From the NCBI RefSeq assembly GCF_014117445.1, contig NZ_CP059851.1, positions 3,300,213-3,364,212 of the forward strand: 64,000 bases of DNA, given 5' to 3'. A program made the position numbers and the translations under genes. Positions 43,059-52,242 of this stretch are shown here, piece by piece. How positions within the stretch are numbered: the stretch's first letter is position 1; each line of letters opens with the position of its first letter. The notes under the pieces are model-generated. The model worked only from the letters and a program-made list of their open reading frames with translations. It made no database searches and was not told where the DNA came from. The DNA is from Sandaracinobacteroides saxicola. GTDB lineage: Bacteria; Pseudomonadota; Alphaproteobacteria; Sphingomonadales; Sphingomonadaceae.

Positions 43059-43313
43059 ATGTCTACCCTCACCATCACGTCCAAGGGTCAGATCACCCTC
43101 AAAAAGGATCTGCTGCGCCAGCTTGGCGTTACGCCGGGCATGAAGGTGGAGGTCACGCCCACCGGCCCCGGCCGCCTGGAAATCCGCGCCCAGCCGGAAC
43201 GCAAGGGCAGCTTCCGCGACCTCTACGGCATTCTCTACGATCCCAACCGTCCCGCCATGACGCTGGAGGAGATGGACGAGATCATCCGCAAGGGCTGGGC
43301 CGGCGAGCTTTGA
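43059..43313 (+). CDS. AbrB/MazE-family antitoxin
   Basis: An 84-residue protein with the swapped-hairpin AbrB fold: [20 protein letters not shown], then [20 protein letters not shown]. The C-terminal part ([14 protein letters not shown]) should bind the toxin. The toxin's TTG start overlaps its stop (TTGA), fitting a coupled VapBC module. Confidence 0.87.
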   Translation: MSTLTITSKGQITLKKDLLRQLGVTPGMKVEVTPTGPGRLEIRAQPERKGSFRDLYGILYDPNRPAMTLEEMDEIIRKGWAGEL

Positions 43314-43699
43314 GGGTCATCGTCGACACCAATATCATGGCCCGCATCATCCTCGCTGATGATCCGGTGCAAACGCCCATCGCCCAGCGCGCCCTTGCGG
43401 AGGTGACGACGCTCGTCCTCCCCGTCGCCATGCTGTGCGAACTCGCCTGGCTGCTCCGCCAAGGCTATCGGGAACCCGCTGGTGTCGTCGCCGACACCCT
43501 GCGTCGCTTCGCCAACGCAGAAGGGGTGGTGGTAGACCGCGCCGCGCTGGATGCCGGCCTTGCCTTCCTCGATGCCGGCGGCGATTTTGCCGACGGTGTC
43601 ATCCTGCACCAGGGCCAGGCGCTCGGCGGCGAACGCCTCCTCACCTTCGATGTCCGCGCCGCGAAAATCGCCGGCGTCCCCGCACTTTCGCCGTATTGA
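43310..43699 (+). CDS. VapC-like PIN-domain toxin
   Basis: A 129-residue PIN RNase. The acidic residues are in [13 protein letters not shown] (Asp), MLCELAWLL (Glu), [13 protein letters not shown] (Asp) and [13 protein letters not shown] (Asp). It starts at TTG 43310, overlapping the antitoxin stop. It is a different subtype from the PIN toxin at 39.4 kb. A promoter between dnaA and the antitoxin is not obvious, so it may be partly read from dnaA. Confidence 0.87.
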   Translation: MRVIVDTNIMARIILADDPVQTPIAQRALAEVTTLVLPVAMLCELAWLLRQGYREPAGVVADTLRRFANAEGVVVDRAALDAGLAFLDAGGDFADGVILHQGQALGGERLLTFDVRAAKIAGVPALSPY

Positions 43700-43775
43700 C
43701 CCCGCGCTTCCGCCCCCCGCCAAAATCTGCTATCCACTCCTCCCAGGGGGTCGCCTCGGTTCGGGAGAAACCGCG

Positions 43776-44549
43776 ATGGACGTGACCGCAGACAGCATCC
43801 AGCCCGCCGATGTCCGGGCCATCGGCACCGCTGACCTGAACGCCGCGCTGGCCGAAGGGTGGGCCGATTTCCGCGCCAAACGCGGCGACCTGCTGCTGCT
43901 TCCCCTCATCTACCCCGCGATGGGGCTGATCGCGGCCACTTTCGCCTTCAACCGCGACCTGTTCCCGCTGCTCTTCCCGCTGGTCGGCGGCTTCGCGCTG
44001 GTCGGCCCGGTGGCCGCTGCCGGCTTCTATGAAATGGCCAAGCGCCGCGAAGCCGGCGAGGATCCCAGCTGGTGGCACTTCCTGGACCCGCTGAACGGCC
44101 CCCGCCGCTGGCCGCTGCTGGCGCTGACGGCCGGCTTTGGCTTCCTGTTCATCATGTGGATGATCTGCGCGCAGCTGATCTATGAATACACGCTGGGTCC
44201 GCTCAACTCGGTCACGCCCGCCGCGCTGTTCGCCAACCTCTTCACCACGCCCGAAGGCTGGAGCATGGTGATCGTCGGCAACATCGTCGGCGCCGGCTTC
44301 GCCCTCATCGCCCTCGGCCTGTCCTTCGCCTTCCCCTATGTGGTGGACAAGGCGGCCGATCCCTTGAGCGCCGCCTTCACCTCGCTCCGCGTCTTTCAGC
44401 GCAACCCCATGACGACGCTGCGCTGGGGCATCACCGTCGGCCTCATCCTCTTCGCCGCCGCGATCCCCCTCCTTATTGGCCTGATGGTGGCGCTGCCCGT
44501 CCTCGGCTACGCCACCTGGCACCTCTACACCCGGGCGGTGGTGCGATAG
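43776..44549 (+). CDS. DUF2189 membrane protein
   Basis: A 257-residue, ~6-TM protein. Signatures: LNAALAEGWADFRAKRGDLL, GFALVGPVAAAGFYEMAKRR, GLSFAFPYVVDKAADPLSAA. DUF2189 proteins are inner-membrane proteins of unknown role. ATG 43776 is preceded by GGGAGAAA. It is a single gene following the toxin-antitoxin pair. Confidence 0.87.
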   Translation: MDVTADSIQPADVRAIGTADLNAALAEGWADFRAKRGDLLLLPLIYPAMGLIAATFAFNRDLFPLLFPLVGGFALVGPVAAAGFYEMAKRREAGEDPSWWHFLDPLNGPRRWPLLALTAGFGFLFIMWMICAQLIYEYTLGPLNSVTPAALFANLFTTPEGWSMVIVGNIVGAGFALIALGLSFAFPYVVDKAADPLSAAFTSLRVFQRNPMTTLRWGITVGLILFAAAIPLLIGLMVALPVLGYATWHLYTRAVVR

Positions 44550-44596
44550 GCTTTAGCGCAGCGGCGCAGCTTGACGAGCCACCGGCGCAGCCTATT

Positions 44597-44622
44597 GTCC
44601 CCCATCGCGCGCGATGGGGGAC
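44597..44622. promoter_or_regulatory. 26-bp perfect palindrome covering a ribosome binding site
   Basis: GTCCCCCATCGCG and its exact complement form an uninterrupted palindrome. Its right half contains GGGGGA, the only Shine-Dalgarno-like sequence for the serine hydrolase GTG at 44628. In RNA it could fold and hide the ribosome site; in DNA it could bind a dimeric regulator. Confidence 0.6.
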
Positions 44623-44627
44623 ATGCG

Positions 44628-46109
44628 GTGCCTATTCCGAAAAGCAGGTTCGCTTCCACAATCGCCGTCTTGCTGTTTCTGGCCACACCGGCAACGGCGC
44701 AACCCGCATCACCCGCCGCGCCGCCCGCCGCACCGGCTGCCGCCAGCATTGTCGAGAATGCGGATGTGGCCGCCGCGCAACGCCTGTTCACCGCCTGGAT
44801 CGAGGCGCAGATCGCCATGCGCGGCCTGCCGGGCATCGCGGTGGGCGTCGTCCATGACCAGCAGCTGGTCTGGTCGCGGGGCTTCGGCTTTGCCGATGTC
44901 GAGAAGCGCGTGCCCATGACCCCCCAGACGCGCTTTCGCATCGCGTCCAACTCCAAGATGTTCGCCGCCATCGCCATCATGCAACTGCGCGAGGCGGGCA
45001 GGCTCAGGCTCGATGATCCGGTGGCAAAACATCTCCCCTGGTTCAAGGTGACGCCCGCCGGCCCCGATGACGGCCCGATCACCATCGAACAGCTGCTCTC
45101 GCACAGCGCCGGCCTGCCGCGGGAGGCGAGCGACCATTGGTCGAGCTTTGATTTTCCCACCGGCGCCCAGCTGCAGGCGCTGATGGCCGACCGTGCCGCC
45201 ACCTTCCCGCCACAGACGCGCTGGAAATATTCCAACCTCGCTTACGGTGTCGCCGGCCTGCTCGTGGAACGCATCAGCGGCCAGCGCTGGGCCGATTATG
45301 TGCAGGCGCACATCTTCGATCCGCTCGGCATGGCCGGCACCAGCGTCGACCGGCGTGATCCGCTGCTGGCGACGCCCTATGCCTCGCGGCGCCCTGATGG
45401 TTCGCGCCGGCTGCTGCCCTTCGTCGATTCGAAAGGCATGGCATCCGCCACCGGCGTCACGTCCGATGTCGAGGATCTGGCGAAATTCATCTCTGCCCAG
45501 TTCCGGCGCGGGGCGGGGGAAGGCGCCAACATCCTGTCGGCGGGGTCGTGGCGGGAAATGCTGCGGGTGCGGTCGGTCGACGAAGACTGGCAGTCCGGAA
45601 CGGGGTTGGGCTTTGCCCATAGCCGGTACAAGGATCGCACCTATGTCGGCCATGGCGGCGGCTATCCGGGCAACACCACCATGACGCTCGCGCAGCTTGA
45701 CGACAAGGTCGGGGTGATCGTCCTCACCAATACCAATGATTCGAACGCCGGCGACATTGCCCGCCAGTTGATGGCGACGGTGGGCAATGCCGTCGCCAAC
45801 GCCGGCAAACCCGCCACCAACACGCCATGGGACCCGGCCTGGGCGCGCTTCGCCGGCCGCTACCGCGGCAGCAGCGATGGGATCGATCAGGTGGTGCTGC
45901 TCAACCGGCAACTGGTGCTGTTGCCCGGCACGGCGCTCGCGGCCGAAACCAAGGTTGTGCTGGAACCTCTCGGCGAAGGCCGCTTCCGCTTGACGGCGCC
46001 CACCGGCGGCGCCGCGATCGGTGAGATCGTGCGCTTCGACGAAACGCCGGGCCGGCCGATGCGCCTCTACCGGGGCGACAGCTGGGCAACCCGCACCGAC
46101 GATTTCTGA
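44628..46109 (+). CDS. Secreted serine hydrolase, class C beta-lactamase family
   Basis: A 493-residue protein with a signal peptide (SRFASTIAVLLFLATPATAQ). All three active-site motifs are present: SNSK in FRIASNSKMFAAIAIMQL, YSN in WKYSNLAYGVAGLL, and HGG in YVGHGGGYPGN. A ~110-residue C-terminal beta domain follows. The family covers esterases, peptidases and penicillin-binding enzymes. GTG 44628 gives the best signal peptide; the palindrome just upstream overlaps its ribosome site. Confidence 0.88.
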   Translation: MPIPKSRFASTIAVLLFLATPATAQPASPAAPPAAPAAASIVENADVAAAQRLFTAWIEAQIAMRGLPGIAVGVVHDQQLVWSRGFGFADVEKRVPMTPQTRFRIASNSKMFAAIAIMQLREAGRLRLDDPVAKHLPWFKVTPAGPDDGPITIEQLLSHSAGLPREASDHWSSFDFPTGAQLQALMADRAATFPPQTRWKYSNLAYGVAGLLVERISGQRWADYVQAHIFDPLGMAGTSVDRRDPLLATPYASRRPDGSRRLLPFVDSKGMASATGVTSDVEDLAKFISAQFRRGAGEGANILSAGSWREMLRVRSVDEDWQSGTGLGFAHSRYKDRTYVGHGGGYPGNTTMTLAQLDDKVGVIVLTNTNDSNAGDIARQLMATVGNAVANAGKPATNTPWDPAWARFAGRYRGSSDGIDQVVLLNRQLVLLPGTALAAETKVVLEPLGEGRFRLTAPTGGAAIGEIVRFDETPGRPMRLYRGDSWATRTDDF

Positions 46110-46215
46110 CGCCGGGCTCGACAGCGGGCACGCGCACGCCCGATGCGTCGACGGCTGCGACACAGGGCGCCAATCGCATCGGGCACGGCCGCTTGCCGAA
46201 GGGCGTTTGCCGCCC

Positions 46216-47004
46216 TCAGAACCGGATGCCGGCGCCCACGATCGGCCCGTGCATGCTCATGTCCGCTGCCAGGCCGCTGTCACGGCGGACATTCGCACTC
46301 AGGTACCGATACCCCGCCAGCAACGACACATTGCGACCCGCGGCAACCCCGAACGCCAGCAGCGAATCGGAACTGAAACGCGATCCGCCGGCACCGAACA
46401 TGGCATGCGCGTTCAGGGTAAGCCGCGGCGCCAGATGGACCACCGCCTTGGCGCCGGCCATGGCGTCGACCCAATGCAGCGTCTCCGCGCGACCATAGGT
46501 CGGCGGAATGCCGGGCGGCAGCGGCAGCCCGGCCGGCAGGGACGCATCGATCCGTGTTCGATAGGACCAGAAGCGTGGCCCCGCCACGATGTCCAGGCTG
46601 CCGGTCCCATCGTCCACGGCGCGATATTGCACCGCGGCCAACCCGGTGAATGTCCGAAGGCCGATGGCGGCGGTCAGCGGCAGTCCGCCAAGCTGCGGCA
46701 CGCCGACCGTCGCCTCATCCGACAGTTTCGCATACAGCCCGTCTAGGAGGAAACCCCAGCGCCCCCGCCGGCCCTCCAACGCCACCATGGCGCCGACATC
46801 CAGCTTGCGGAAAATCTCGCCGAAGCTGGTGCTGGCCTTCACCTCGACGGGGAAGCCGGGGTGGCTGACCGTCGCGTCGCTGCCCGACAACCACAGATAG
46901 GGAACCAGATTGAACGTCCAGCCCCCATCGGATGCCGATCCGTCTTCGGCCGCCGCGGGCGCGGCCAGGACCAGCGCGGCGATCATGGCCGGCAACCTCA
47001 CCAT
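46216..47004 (-). CDS. Outer-membrane beta-barrel protein
   Basis: A 262-residue protein with a signal peptide ([20 protein letters not shown]). The mature part has alternating beta strands ([53 protein letters not shown]) and ends in aromatic IRF, the terminal Phe signal for BAM-mediated insertion. It resembles small eight-stranded barrels found in sphingomonads; the role is unknown. ATG 47004 is preferred for its GAAAGGAT spacing; in-frame starts at 47013 and 47022 exist. Confidence 0.75.
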   Translation of the reverse strand: MVRLPAMIAALVLAAPAAAEDGSASDGGWTFNLVPYLWLSGSDATVSHPGFPVEVKASTSFGEIFRKLDVGAMVALEGRRGRWGFLLDGLYAKLSDEATVGVPQLGGLPLTAAIGLRTFTGLAAVQYRAVDDGTGSLDIVAGPRFWSYRTRIDASLPAGLPLPPGIPPTYGRAETLHWVDAMAGAKAVVHLAPRLTLNAHAMFGAGGSRFSSDSLLAFGVAAGRNVSLLAGYRYLSANVRRDSGLAADMSMHGPIVGAGIRF

Positions 47005-47147
47005 CGGTCCCATCCTTTCCAAAACCCATCTTCACAGCCTATCAGATACCCGGGGTTGGTAAAGCATCGCCAACCACAGCACCCCGCCGCTGGACGCCAC
47101 CCCCGCACCCCATTAGGAACACTCCCCTTCACAAAGGAGTCTTTCCC

Positions 47148-49169
47148 GTGTCCGACCTGATCGCCCTGACGTTGCCCGATGGTTCCGTGCGCCAGGTGGC
47201 GCGCGGCACCACCGGCGGCGACATCGCGCGCTCGATCGGGCCCGGCTTGGCCAAGGCCGCGCTCGCTGCCCGCGTCAACGGGGCCCTCGTCGACCTCGAA
47301 CGCCCCCTCCAGGCGGACGCCACGCTCGCGCTGGTCACGGCGAAAGACGAAGCCGACGCCCTCGAGCTTGTGCGCCACGATTTCGCCCACCTCCTCGCCG
47401 AAGCCGTGCAACGCCTGGTGCCCGGCACGCAGATCACCTTCGGTCCCGCCACCGACGACGGCTTCTATTACGATGTTGCCCCGCCCCCATCGCACGGGCC
47501 GTTCACAGAGGCCGACCTGCCCGCGATCGAGGCGGAAATGCGCCGCATCATCGCCGCCGACAAGCCGCTTCGGCGGGAGGAATGGCCGCGCCGGCAACTG
47601 ATCAGCCGCTGGCAGCAGCAGGGCGAGCGCTTCAAGGCCGAATGGGCCGCCGAACTCCCCGCCGACAATGCCGAGGATACGCTGACGGTCTATTGGTCCG
47701 GGGATGACTGGCTGGACATGTGCCGCGGCCCCCACCTTGCCTCCACGGGCAAGCTCGACCCGCAGGCCTTCAAGCTCACGCGCGTGTCCGGCGCCTATTG
47801 GCGCGGCGACCAGAACAATGCCCAGCTCAGCCGCATCACCGGCACCGCCTGGTTGAACAAAAAACAGCTCGACGCGCATCTGCTCCGCCTCGAAGAAGCG
47901 GCCAAACGCGACCACCGCAAACTCGGCCAGGAGATGGACCTCTTCCACCTCCAGCAAGAGGCGCATGGGTCGGTCTTCTGGCACCCCAACGGCTTCACCA
48001 TCTGGCGCGCGCTCGAATCCTACATGCGCCGCGCCATCGACGCCGCCGGCTATCAGGAGGTGAAAACCCCCCAGCTGATGGACGTGCGCCAGTGGGAGGC
48101 CTCCGGCCACTGGGGCAAATATGCCGAGAATATGTTCGCCGTGCCGGACGTGGTGCCCGATGGCGAGAGCGGCACCCCCGCGGTCGCGCCCGACGCCGGC
48201 TGGATGGCCTTGAAACCCATGAACTGCCCGGCGCACATCCTGATCTTCCGCCAGGGCATCAAATCCTACCGCGACCTGCCGCTGCGCCTCTACGAACATG
48301 GCTGCTGCCACCGCAACGAGCCGCACGGCGCCCTCCACGGCCTGATGCGCGTCCGCCAGTTCACCCAGGATGACGCGCACATCTTCTGCCGCGAGGACCA
48401 GATCGTCGCCGAAGTGCAGGCCTTCTGCGCGCTCGCCGACCGCATCTACAAGGATTTCGGCTTCACCTATTCGATCAAGCTCGCGCTGCGCCCCGAAAAA
48501 CGCTTCGGCAGCGACGCGGACTGGGACAAGGCCGAGCATGAGCTGCGCGACGCCGTCGTCCGCGCCGGCCTCGCCACGGCGGATTATGGCTGGGAGGAAC
48601 TCCCCGGCGAAGGCGCCTTCTACGCCCCGAAACTGGAATGGCACCTGACGGACGCCATCGGCCGCACCTGGCAGGTCGGCACCATCCAGTCCGACCGCGT
48701 GCTGCCCGACCGGCTCGATGCCAGCTATGTGGGGGAGGACGGCGCCCGCCATCGCCCGGTCATGCTGCACCGCGCCATCTTCGGCAGCTATGAACGCTTC
48801 ATCGGCATCCTGATCGAACATTACGCCGGCCGCTTCCCGCTCTGGCTCGCGCCCACGCAGGCGGTGGTGGCCACCATCGTCAGCGACGCCGACGATTACG
48901 CCCAGGCGGTGGTCGCCCAGCTGAAAAGCGCGGGCCTCCGGGCCGACGCCGACCTGCGCAACGAAAAGATCAACTACAAGGTGCGCGAACACAGCCTGGC
49001 GAAAGTCCCGGCGCTGCTGGTCGTCGGCAACCGGGAGGCGGCGGAAGGCAAGGTCGCCATCCGCCGCCTGGGCAGCGAAGGCCAGACCATCCTGCCGCTC
49101 GCCGAGGCCATCGCCGCCCTGAAAACCGAGGCCACCCCGCCCGACCTGCGCCCCTCCCATCCCCTTTAG
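47148..49169 (+). CDS. thrS: Threonyl-tRNA synthetase
   Basis: A 673-residue class II synthetase. An N-terminal TGS domain ([20 protein letters not shown]) precedes the editing domain ([17 protein letters not shown] with the HxxxH-type site) and the catalytic core ([34 protein letters not shown]). The anticodon-binding domain ends with [23 protein letters not shown] 47148 has AAAGGAG upstream. The last codons (RPSHPL) lie in a GC-rich palindrome, so the natural end may be slightly altered. Confidence 0.96.
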   Translation: MSDLIALTLPDGSVRQVARGTTGGDIARSIGPGLAKAALAARVNGALVDLERPLQADATLALVTAKDEADALELVRHDFAHLLAEAVQRLVPGTQITFGPATDDGFYYDVAPPPSHGPFTEADLPAIEAEMRRIIAADKPLRREEWPRRQLISRWQQQGERFKAEWAAELPADNAEDTLTVYWSGDDWLDMCRGPHLASTGKLDPQAFKLTRVSGAYWRGDQNNAQLSRITGTAWLNKKQLDAHLLRLEEAAKRDHRKLGQEMDLFHLQQEAHGSVFWHPNGFTIWRALESYMRRAIDAAGYQEVKTPQLMDVRQWEASGHWGKYAENMFAVPDVVPDGESGTPAVAPDAGWMALKPMNCPAHILIFRQGIKSYRDLPLRLYEHGCCHRNEPHGALHGLMRVRQFTQDDAHIFCREDQIVAEVQAFCALADRIYKDFGFTYSIKLALRPEKRFGSDADWDKAEHELRDAVVRAGLATADYGWEELPGEGAFYAPKLEWHLTDAIGRTWQVGTIQSDRVLPDRLDASYVGEDGARHRPVMLHRAIFGSYERFIGILIEHYAGRFPLWLAPTQAVVATIVSDADDYAQAVVAQLKSAGLRADADLRNEKINYKVREHSLAKVPALLVVGNREAAEGKVAIRRLGSEGQTILPLAEAIAALKTEATPPDLRPSHPL

Positions 49170-49177
49170 GGGAGGGG
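49151..49177. repeat. CCCCT/AGGGG palindrome at the thrS end
   Basis: CCCCTCCCATCCCCT-TT-AGGGGAGGGG overlaps the thrS stop. It is the same type of element as the one inside the enoyl-CoA hydratase gene (58727-58748). It may also act as a weak terminator. Confidence 0.5.
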
Positions 49178-49198
49178 CAGGGAGTGAGGCCGTCCGTC

Positions 49199-49852
49199 AT
49201 GCACCACCTCGTCGTCCTTGCCTTCCTCTTCACCGCCATCCCCGCTCACGCCGGCGGTGGCGCGCATCTGGTGGACGATGCCGGCACCGTCACCCCGGGC
49301 GAATGCGAGGTCGAGCTTTACGGCGGGGCGGCCGCCCACGCCGGTCGCCTCGTCCTGTCCCCCACCTGCGCCTTCACCGCGCTCCCGAACCTCGAGTTCG
49401 GCCTGGTCCTGGCGCGGGACTGGCCCGGCGGCAGCCCCATCCCCGGCGTCGCCGCAAAGGCCGCGCTCGGCCACCTCGGCCCAATCGAAACCGCGTTCGA
49501 ACTCAACCTGGGCTATGATCCCGAAGGACAGACGCTCGACAGCATCGCCACCAACCTGCCGCTCACCCTGCCGCTCGGCCGGCGCCTCACCCTGCACGCC
49601 AACCTCGGCCTCGATTTCGAACCCGGCGCCGCCCCGATTCCCACCTGGGGCACAGCCCTCATCCTCGCGCTCGGCAACCGCTTCGAGGCCGTCGCCGAAA
49701 TCGCCGGGCGCCAAGGCTTCCGCACCCGCACCCAGGCCGGCGTCCGCGCCCATGTCGGGCGCGTCAGTCTCGACCTGCTCTACAGCCGCAATCTGGACAA
49801 CAACCGCAGCCACTGGCTGACGCTTGGGGCCACCTGGGCCTTCAACCGATAG
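49199..49852 (+). CDS. Secreted beta-rich protein of unknown function
   Basis: A 217-residue protein with a signal peptide (MHHLVVLAFLFTAIPAHAGG). The mature part has alternating strands (VELYGGAAAHAGRLVLSPTC, FELNLGYDPEGQTLDSIATN, VSLDLLYSRNLDNNRSHWLT) and ends WAFNR, like a small outer-membrane barrel or MetA-pathway-like barrel. No named domain is recognised. GTG 49184 in frame is an alternative start. Confidence 0.65.
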   Translation: MHHLVVLAFLFTAIPAHAGGGAHLVDDAGTVTPGECEVELYGGAAAHAGRLVLSPTCAFTALPNLEFGLVLARDWPGGSPIPGVAAKAALGHLGPIETAFELNLGYDPEGQTLDSIATNLPLTLPLGRRLTLHANLGLDFEPGAAPIPTWGTALILALGNRFEAVAEIAGRQGFRTRTQAGVRAHVGRVSLDLLYSRNLDNNRSHWLTLGATWAFNR

Positions 49853-50001
49853 CCGGGCGATCCCAGCATCGCGAGCCGCGGCCTCCCGCGCGGCCTTCGT
49901 TAACTCTTTACATGGTGCCGCCGTTGGCATAACCTGAGTGCATGACCTGCCCCCAGAGGCAGGCGCCGGGCCGCCTTCAGTCTGCGTAAAGGGGCCCCGT
50001 C

Positions 50002-52212
50002 ATGATCCGTTTCCTCACCCTGGTCTGCGCCATCGCCGCCAGCATCGCCACGCCGCTGTCGGCGCAACCGCGCCCCGGTCTGCTGGTTACCGATCAGGCC
50101 GCCCTGTCGCCGGCCACCCGCACCCAACTGCAGCGCAAGCTTGCCGTTAGCCGCGTCGATCTCGTCCGCATCAACACCGCCACGCTGGCCAACGCTGCGC
50201 CGCGTTCGGTGGTGGATCTGGCGCTCACGCCGCAGCTGCGCTTCGCCGGCGTCACCCGCGAAGTCCGGGCGCTGGACGGCGGCCGCCGCCTGTGGCGCGG
50301 CGCGCTCCTCGCCGCGGACGCCAACCTGGCGGGCGAAATGGCCAGCCCCACCCTGCCGCAAGGCGATGCCACCCTCGTCGTCAGCGGGTCCAGCGTTACC
50401 GGCACCATCGTCGCGCCCAACGGCGACCGCTTCCGCGTCCGCCCCGTCGGCGACGGCCGTAACGCCGTGATCCGCCTCGACTATGCCAAGCTGCCGCCGG
50501 AGCATGAGGCGGACAGCGACCGAAAGCGCGCCTCGCCCCTGAAAACCGGCCCCCAGGCCGACCGTCAGGGCGATACCCAATCGGACACCGCCGGCGACGC
50601 CGCCCCGGTGATCGACGTGATGGTCGCCTGGACCAGCGCCGCCGCGACCGCCGCCGGGGACATTGCCTCGGTCGTCGATCTCGCCGTCCAGGAAACCAAC
50701 GACAGTTTCGCCAACAGCGCCGTCACGCCCCGCATCCGCCTTGCCGGCACCATGGCCTCGACCTTCAGCGAAAGCGGCAAATCCTACGCCACCATCAACG
50801 ATGAAAGCGTTACCAACGCCGGCCTGATCGCCCGCCGCGACGAACTCGGCGCCGATGTCGTCGTCCTGCTGGTCGACAAAAGCTCCGCCTGCGGCCGCGC
50901 CGCCGACATCGGTGCCGCCGCGGATCGCGCCTTCGTCGCCGTGCATTGGGACTGCGCCACCGGCAACTACAGCTTCGGCCACGAGATCGGCCACATCGCC
51001 GGCGCCCGCCACGACCGCGACCAGGATGACAGCACCGCCCCCTTCGCCTTCGGCCACGGCTTCCTGAAGAAGAAACCCACCGGCGGCTGGCGCACCATCA
51101 TGGGCTATCGCTGCGAGGACGGCAGCTGCCCCACCCGCATCCAATATTGGTCGAACCCCGGCGTGAACTATCTGGGCGAGGCGACCGGCACCGCCGCCAA
51201 CGAGAACAACGCCCGCGTCTGGAACGAGCGCGGCGCCACCCTTGCCGGCTTCCGCAGCGCTCCTGCCGCCGTCCCCTATTCGGGCACCCTCTACCAGCTG
51301 CACAGCAGCGGCCGCATCTGGCAGTCGCTCGGCACCAGCTGCGCCGGCAACAGCTGCCCCGGCTGGCGGATGCTGGACAACAACCCCGCCACCCGCGCCA
51401 TCAGCGCCAGCACCAGCAACCTGTTCCAGCTGCACAGCAACGGCCGCATCTGGCGCTGGCTCGGCGCGGCATGCAGCGGCAACAGCTGCCCCAGCTGGCA
51501 GATGATCGACAACAACCCCGCCACCCGCACCATCGTCGCCGCCGGTTTCAGCCTCTACCAGCTGCACAATGGCGGCCGCATCTGGCGCTGGCAGGGCACG
51601 CCCTGCGCCGGAAACAGCTGCCCCGGCTGGACCATGCTGGACAACAACCCCGCCACCGTCGCCATCGCCGCCTCGGGCACCAACCTCTACCAGCTCCACA
51701 ACAATGGCCGCATCTGGCGTTTCACCGGCACCGCCTGCAGCGGCAACAGCTGCCCCGGCTGGCAGATGATCGACAACAACCCGGCGACCACCGCCATCGT
51801 CGCCAACGGCGGGCAGCTCTGGCAGCTTCACAACAGCGGCCGCATCTGGCGCTTCACCGGCACCGCCTGCAGCGGCAACAGCTGCCCCGGCTGGCAGATG
51901 ATCGACAACAACCCGGCCACCCGATCGCTGATGGCCAGCGGCGGCAACCTGTTCCAGCGGCACAGCACCGGCCGCATCTGGCGCTGGCAGGGGAGCCCTT
52001 GCAGCGGCAACAGCTGCCCCAGCTGGGTCATGCTGGACAACAACCCCGCCACCGCCGCCATCGCCGGCGACGGCTCGGCGCTGTTCCAGCGTCACGGCAA
52101 CGGCCGGCTTTGGGTCTCGACCGGCGTCCCCTGCACCGGCAACAGCTGCCCGGGGTGGCGCATGATCGACAACAACCCGGCGACCGTGGCGATCAGCGCG
52201 CCGGCCCCCTGA
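50002..52212 (+). CDS. Secreted zinc metalloprotease fused to a seven-repeat propeller
   Basis: A 736-residue exported protein (MIRFLTLVCAIAASIATPLS). After a ~190-residue propeptide-like N-terminus comes a reprolysin/metzincin-type domain. Its zinc site is H327-E-I-G-H331-I-A-G-A-R-H337 (HExxHxxGxxHD), with the downstream met-turn candidate TIMGYRCEDG. From residue 429 to the last residue the protein is seven back-to-back repeats of exactly 44 residues (consensus NLYQLHNNGRIWRWxG, CSGNSCPGWQMIDNNPAT). Each repeat has two cysteines (CxGNSCP). The repeats resemble tectonin/tachylectin-type propeller blades. The likely role is binding a surface or glycan and cutting proteins there; this is inference. 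Confidence 0.88.
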   Translation: MIRFLTLVCAIAASIATPLSAQPRPGLLVTDQAALSPATRTQLQRKLAVSRVDLVRINTATLANAAPRSVVDLALTPQLRFAGVTREVRALDGGRRLWRGALLAADANLAGEMASPTLPQGDATLVVSGSSVTGTIVAPNGDRFRVRPVGDGRNAVIRLDYAKLPPEHEADSDRKRASPLKTGPQADRQGDTQSDTAGDAAPVIDVMVAWTSAAATAAGDIASVVDLAVQETNDSFANSAVTPRIRLAGTMASTFSESGKSYATINDESVTNAGLIARRDELGADVVVLLVDKSSACGRAADIGAAADRAFVAVHWDCATGNYSFGHEIGHIAGARHDRDQDDSTAPFAFGHGFLKKKPTGGWRTIMGYRCEDGSCPTRIQYWSNPGVNYLGEATGTAANENNARVWNERGATLAGFRSAPAAVPYSGTLYQLHSSGRIWQSLGTSCAGNSCPGWRMLDNNPATRAISASTSNLFQLHSNGRIWRWLGAACSGNSCPSWQMIDNNPATRTIVAAGFSLYQLHNGGRIWRWQGTPCAGNSCPGWTMLDNNPATVAIAASGTNLYQLHNNGRIWRFTGTACSGNSCPGWQMIDNNPATTAIVANGGQLWQLHNSGRIWRFTGTACSGNSCPGWQMIDNNPATRSLMASGGNLFQRHSTGRIWRWQGSPCSGNSCPSWVMLDNNPATAAIAGDGSALFQRHGNGRLWVSTGVPCTGNSCPGWRMIDNNPATVAISAPAP
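51286..52209 (+). repeat. Seven tandem 132-bp coding repeats
   Basis: Seven units of exactly 132 bp (44 codons) fill the 3' end of the metalloprotease gene up to the stop codon. Units 4 and 5 are nearly identical over most of their length, suggesting recent duplication or gene conversion. The reading frame is kept throughout. Confidence 0.92.
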
Positions 52213-52242
52213 AGGCCGTCCCGCCGACCATCCCGACAGGCA

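Noticed and set aside
51286..52209. Regular 132-bp repeats considered as a CRISPR array or satellite
   Set aside because: The units have no spacers, keep one reading frame, and encode a 44-residue protein repeat ending at the stop codon.
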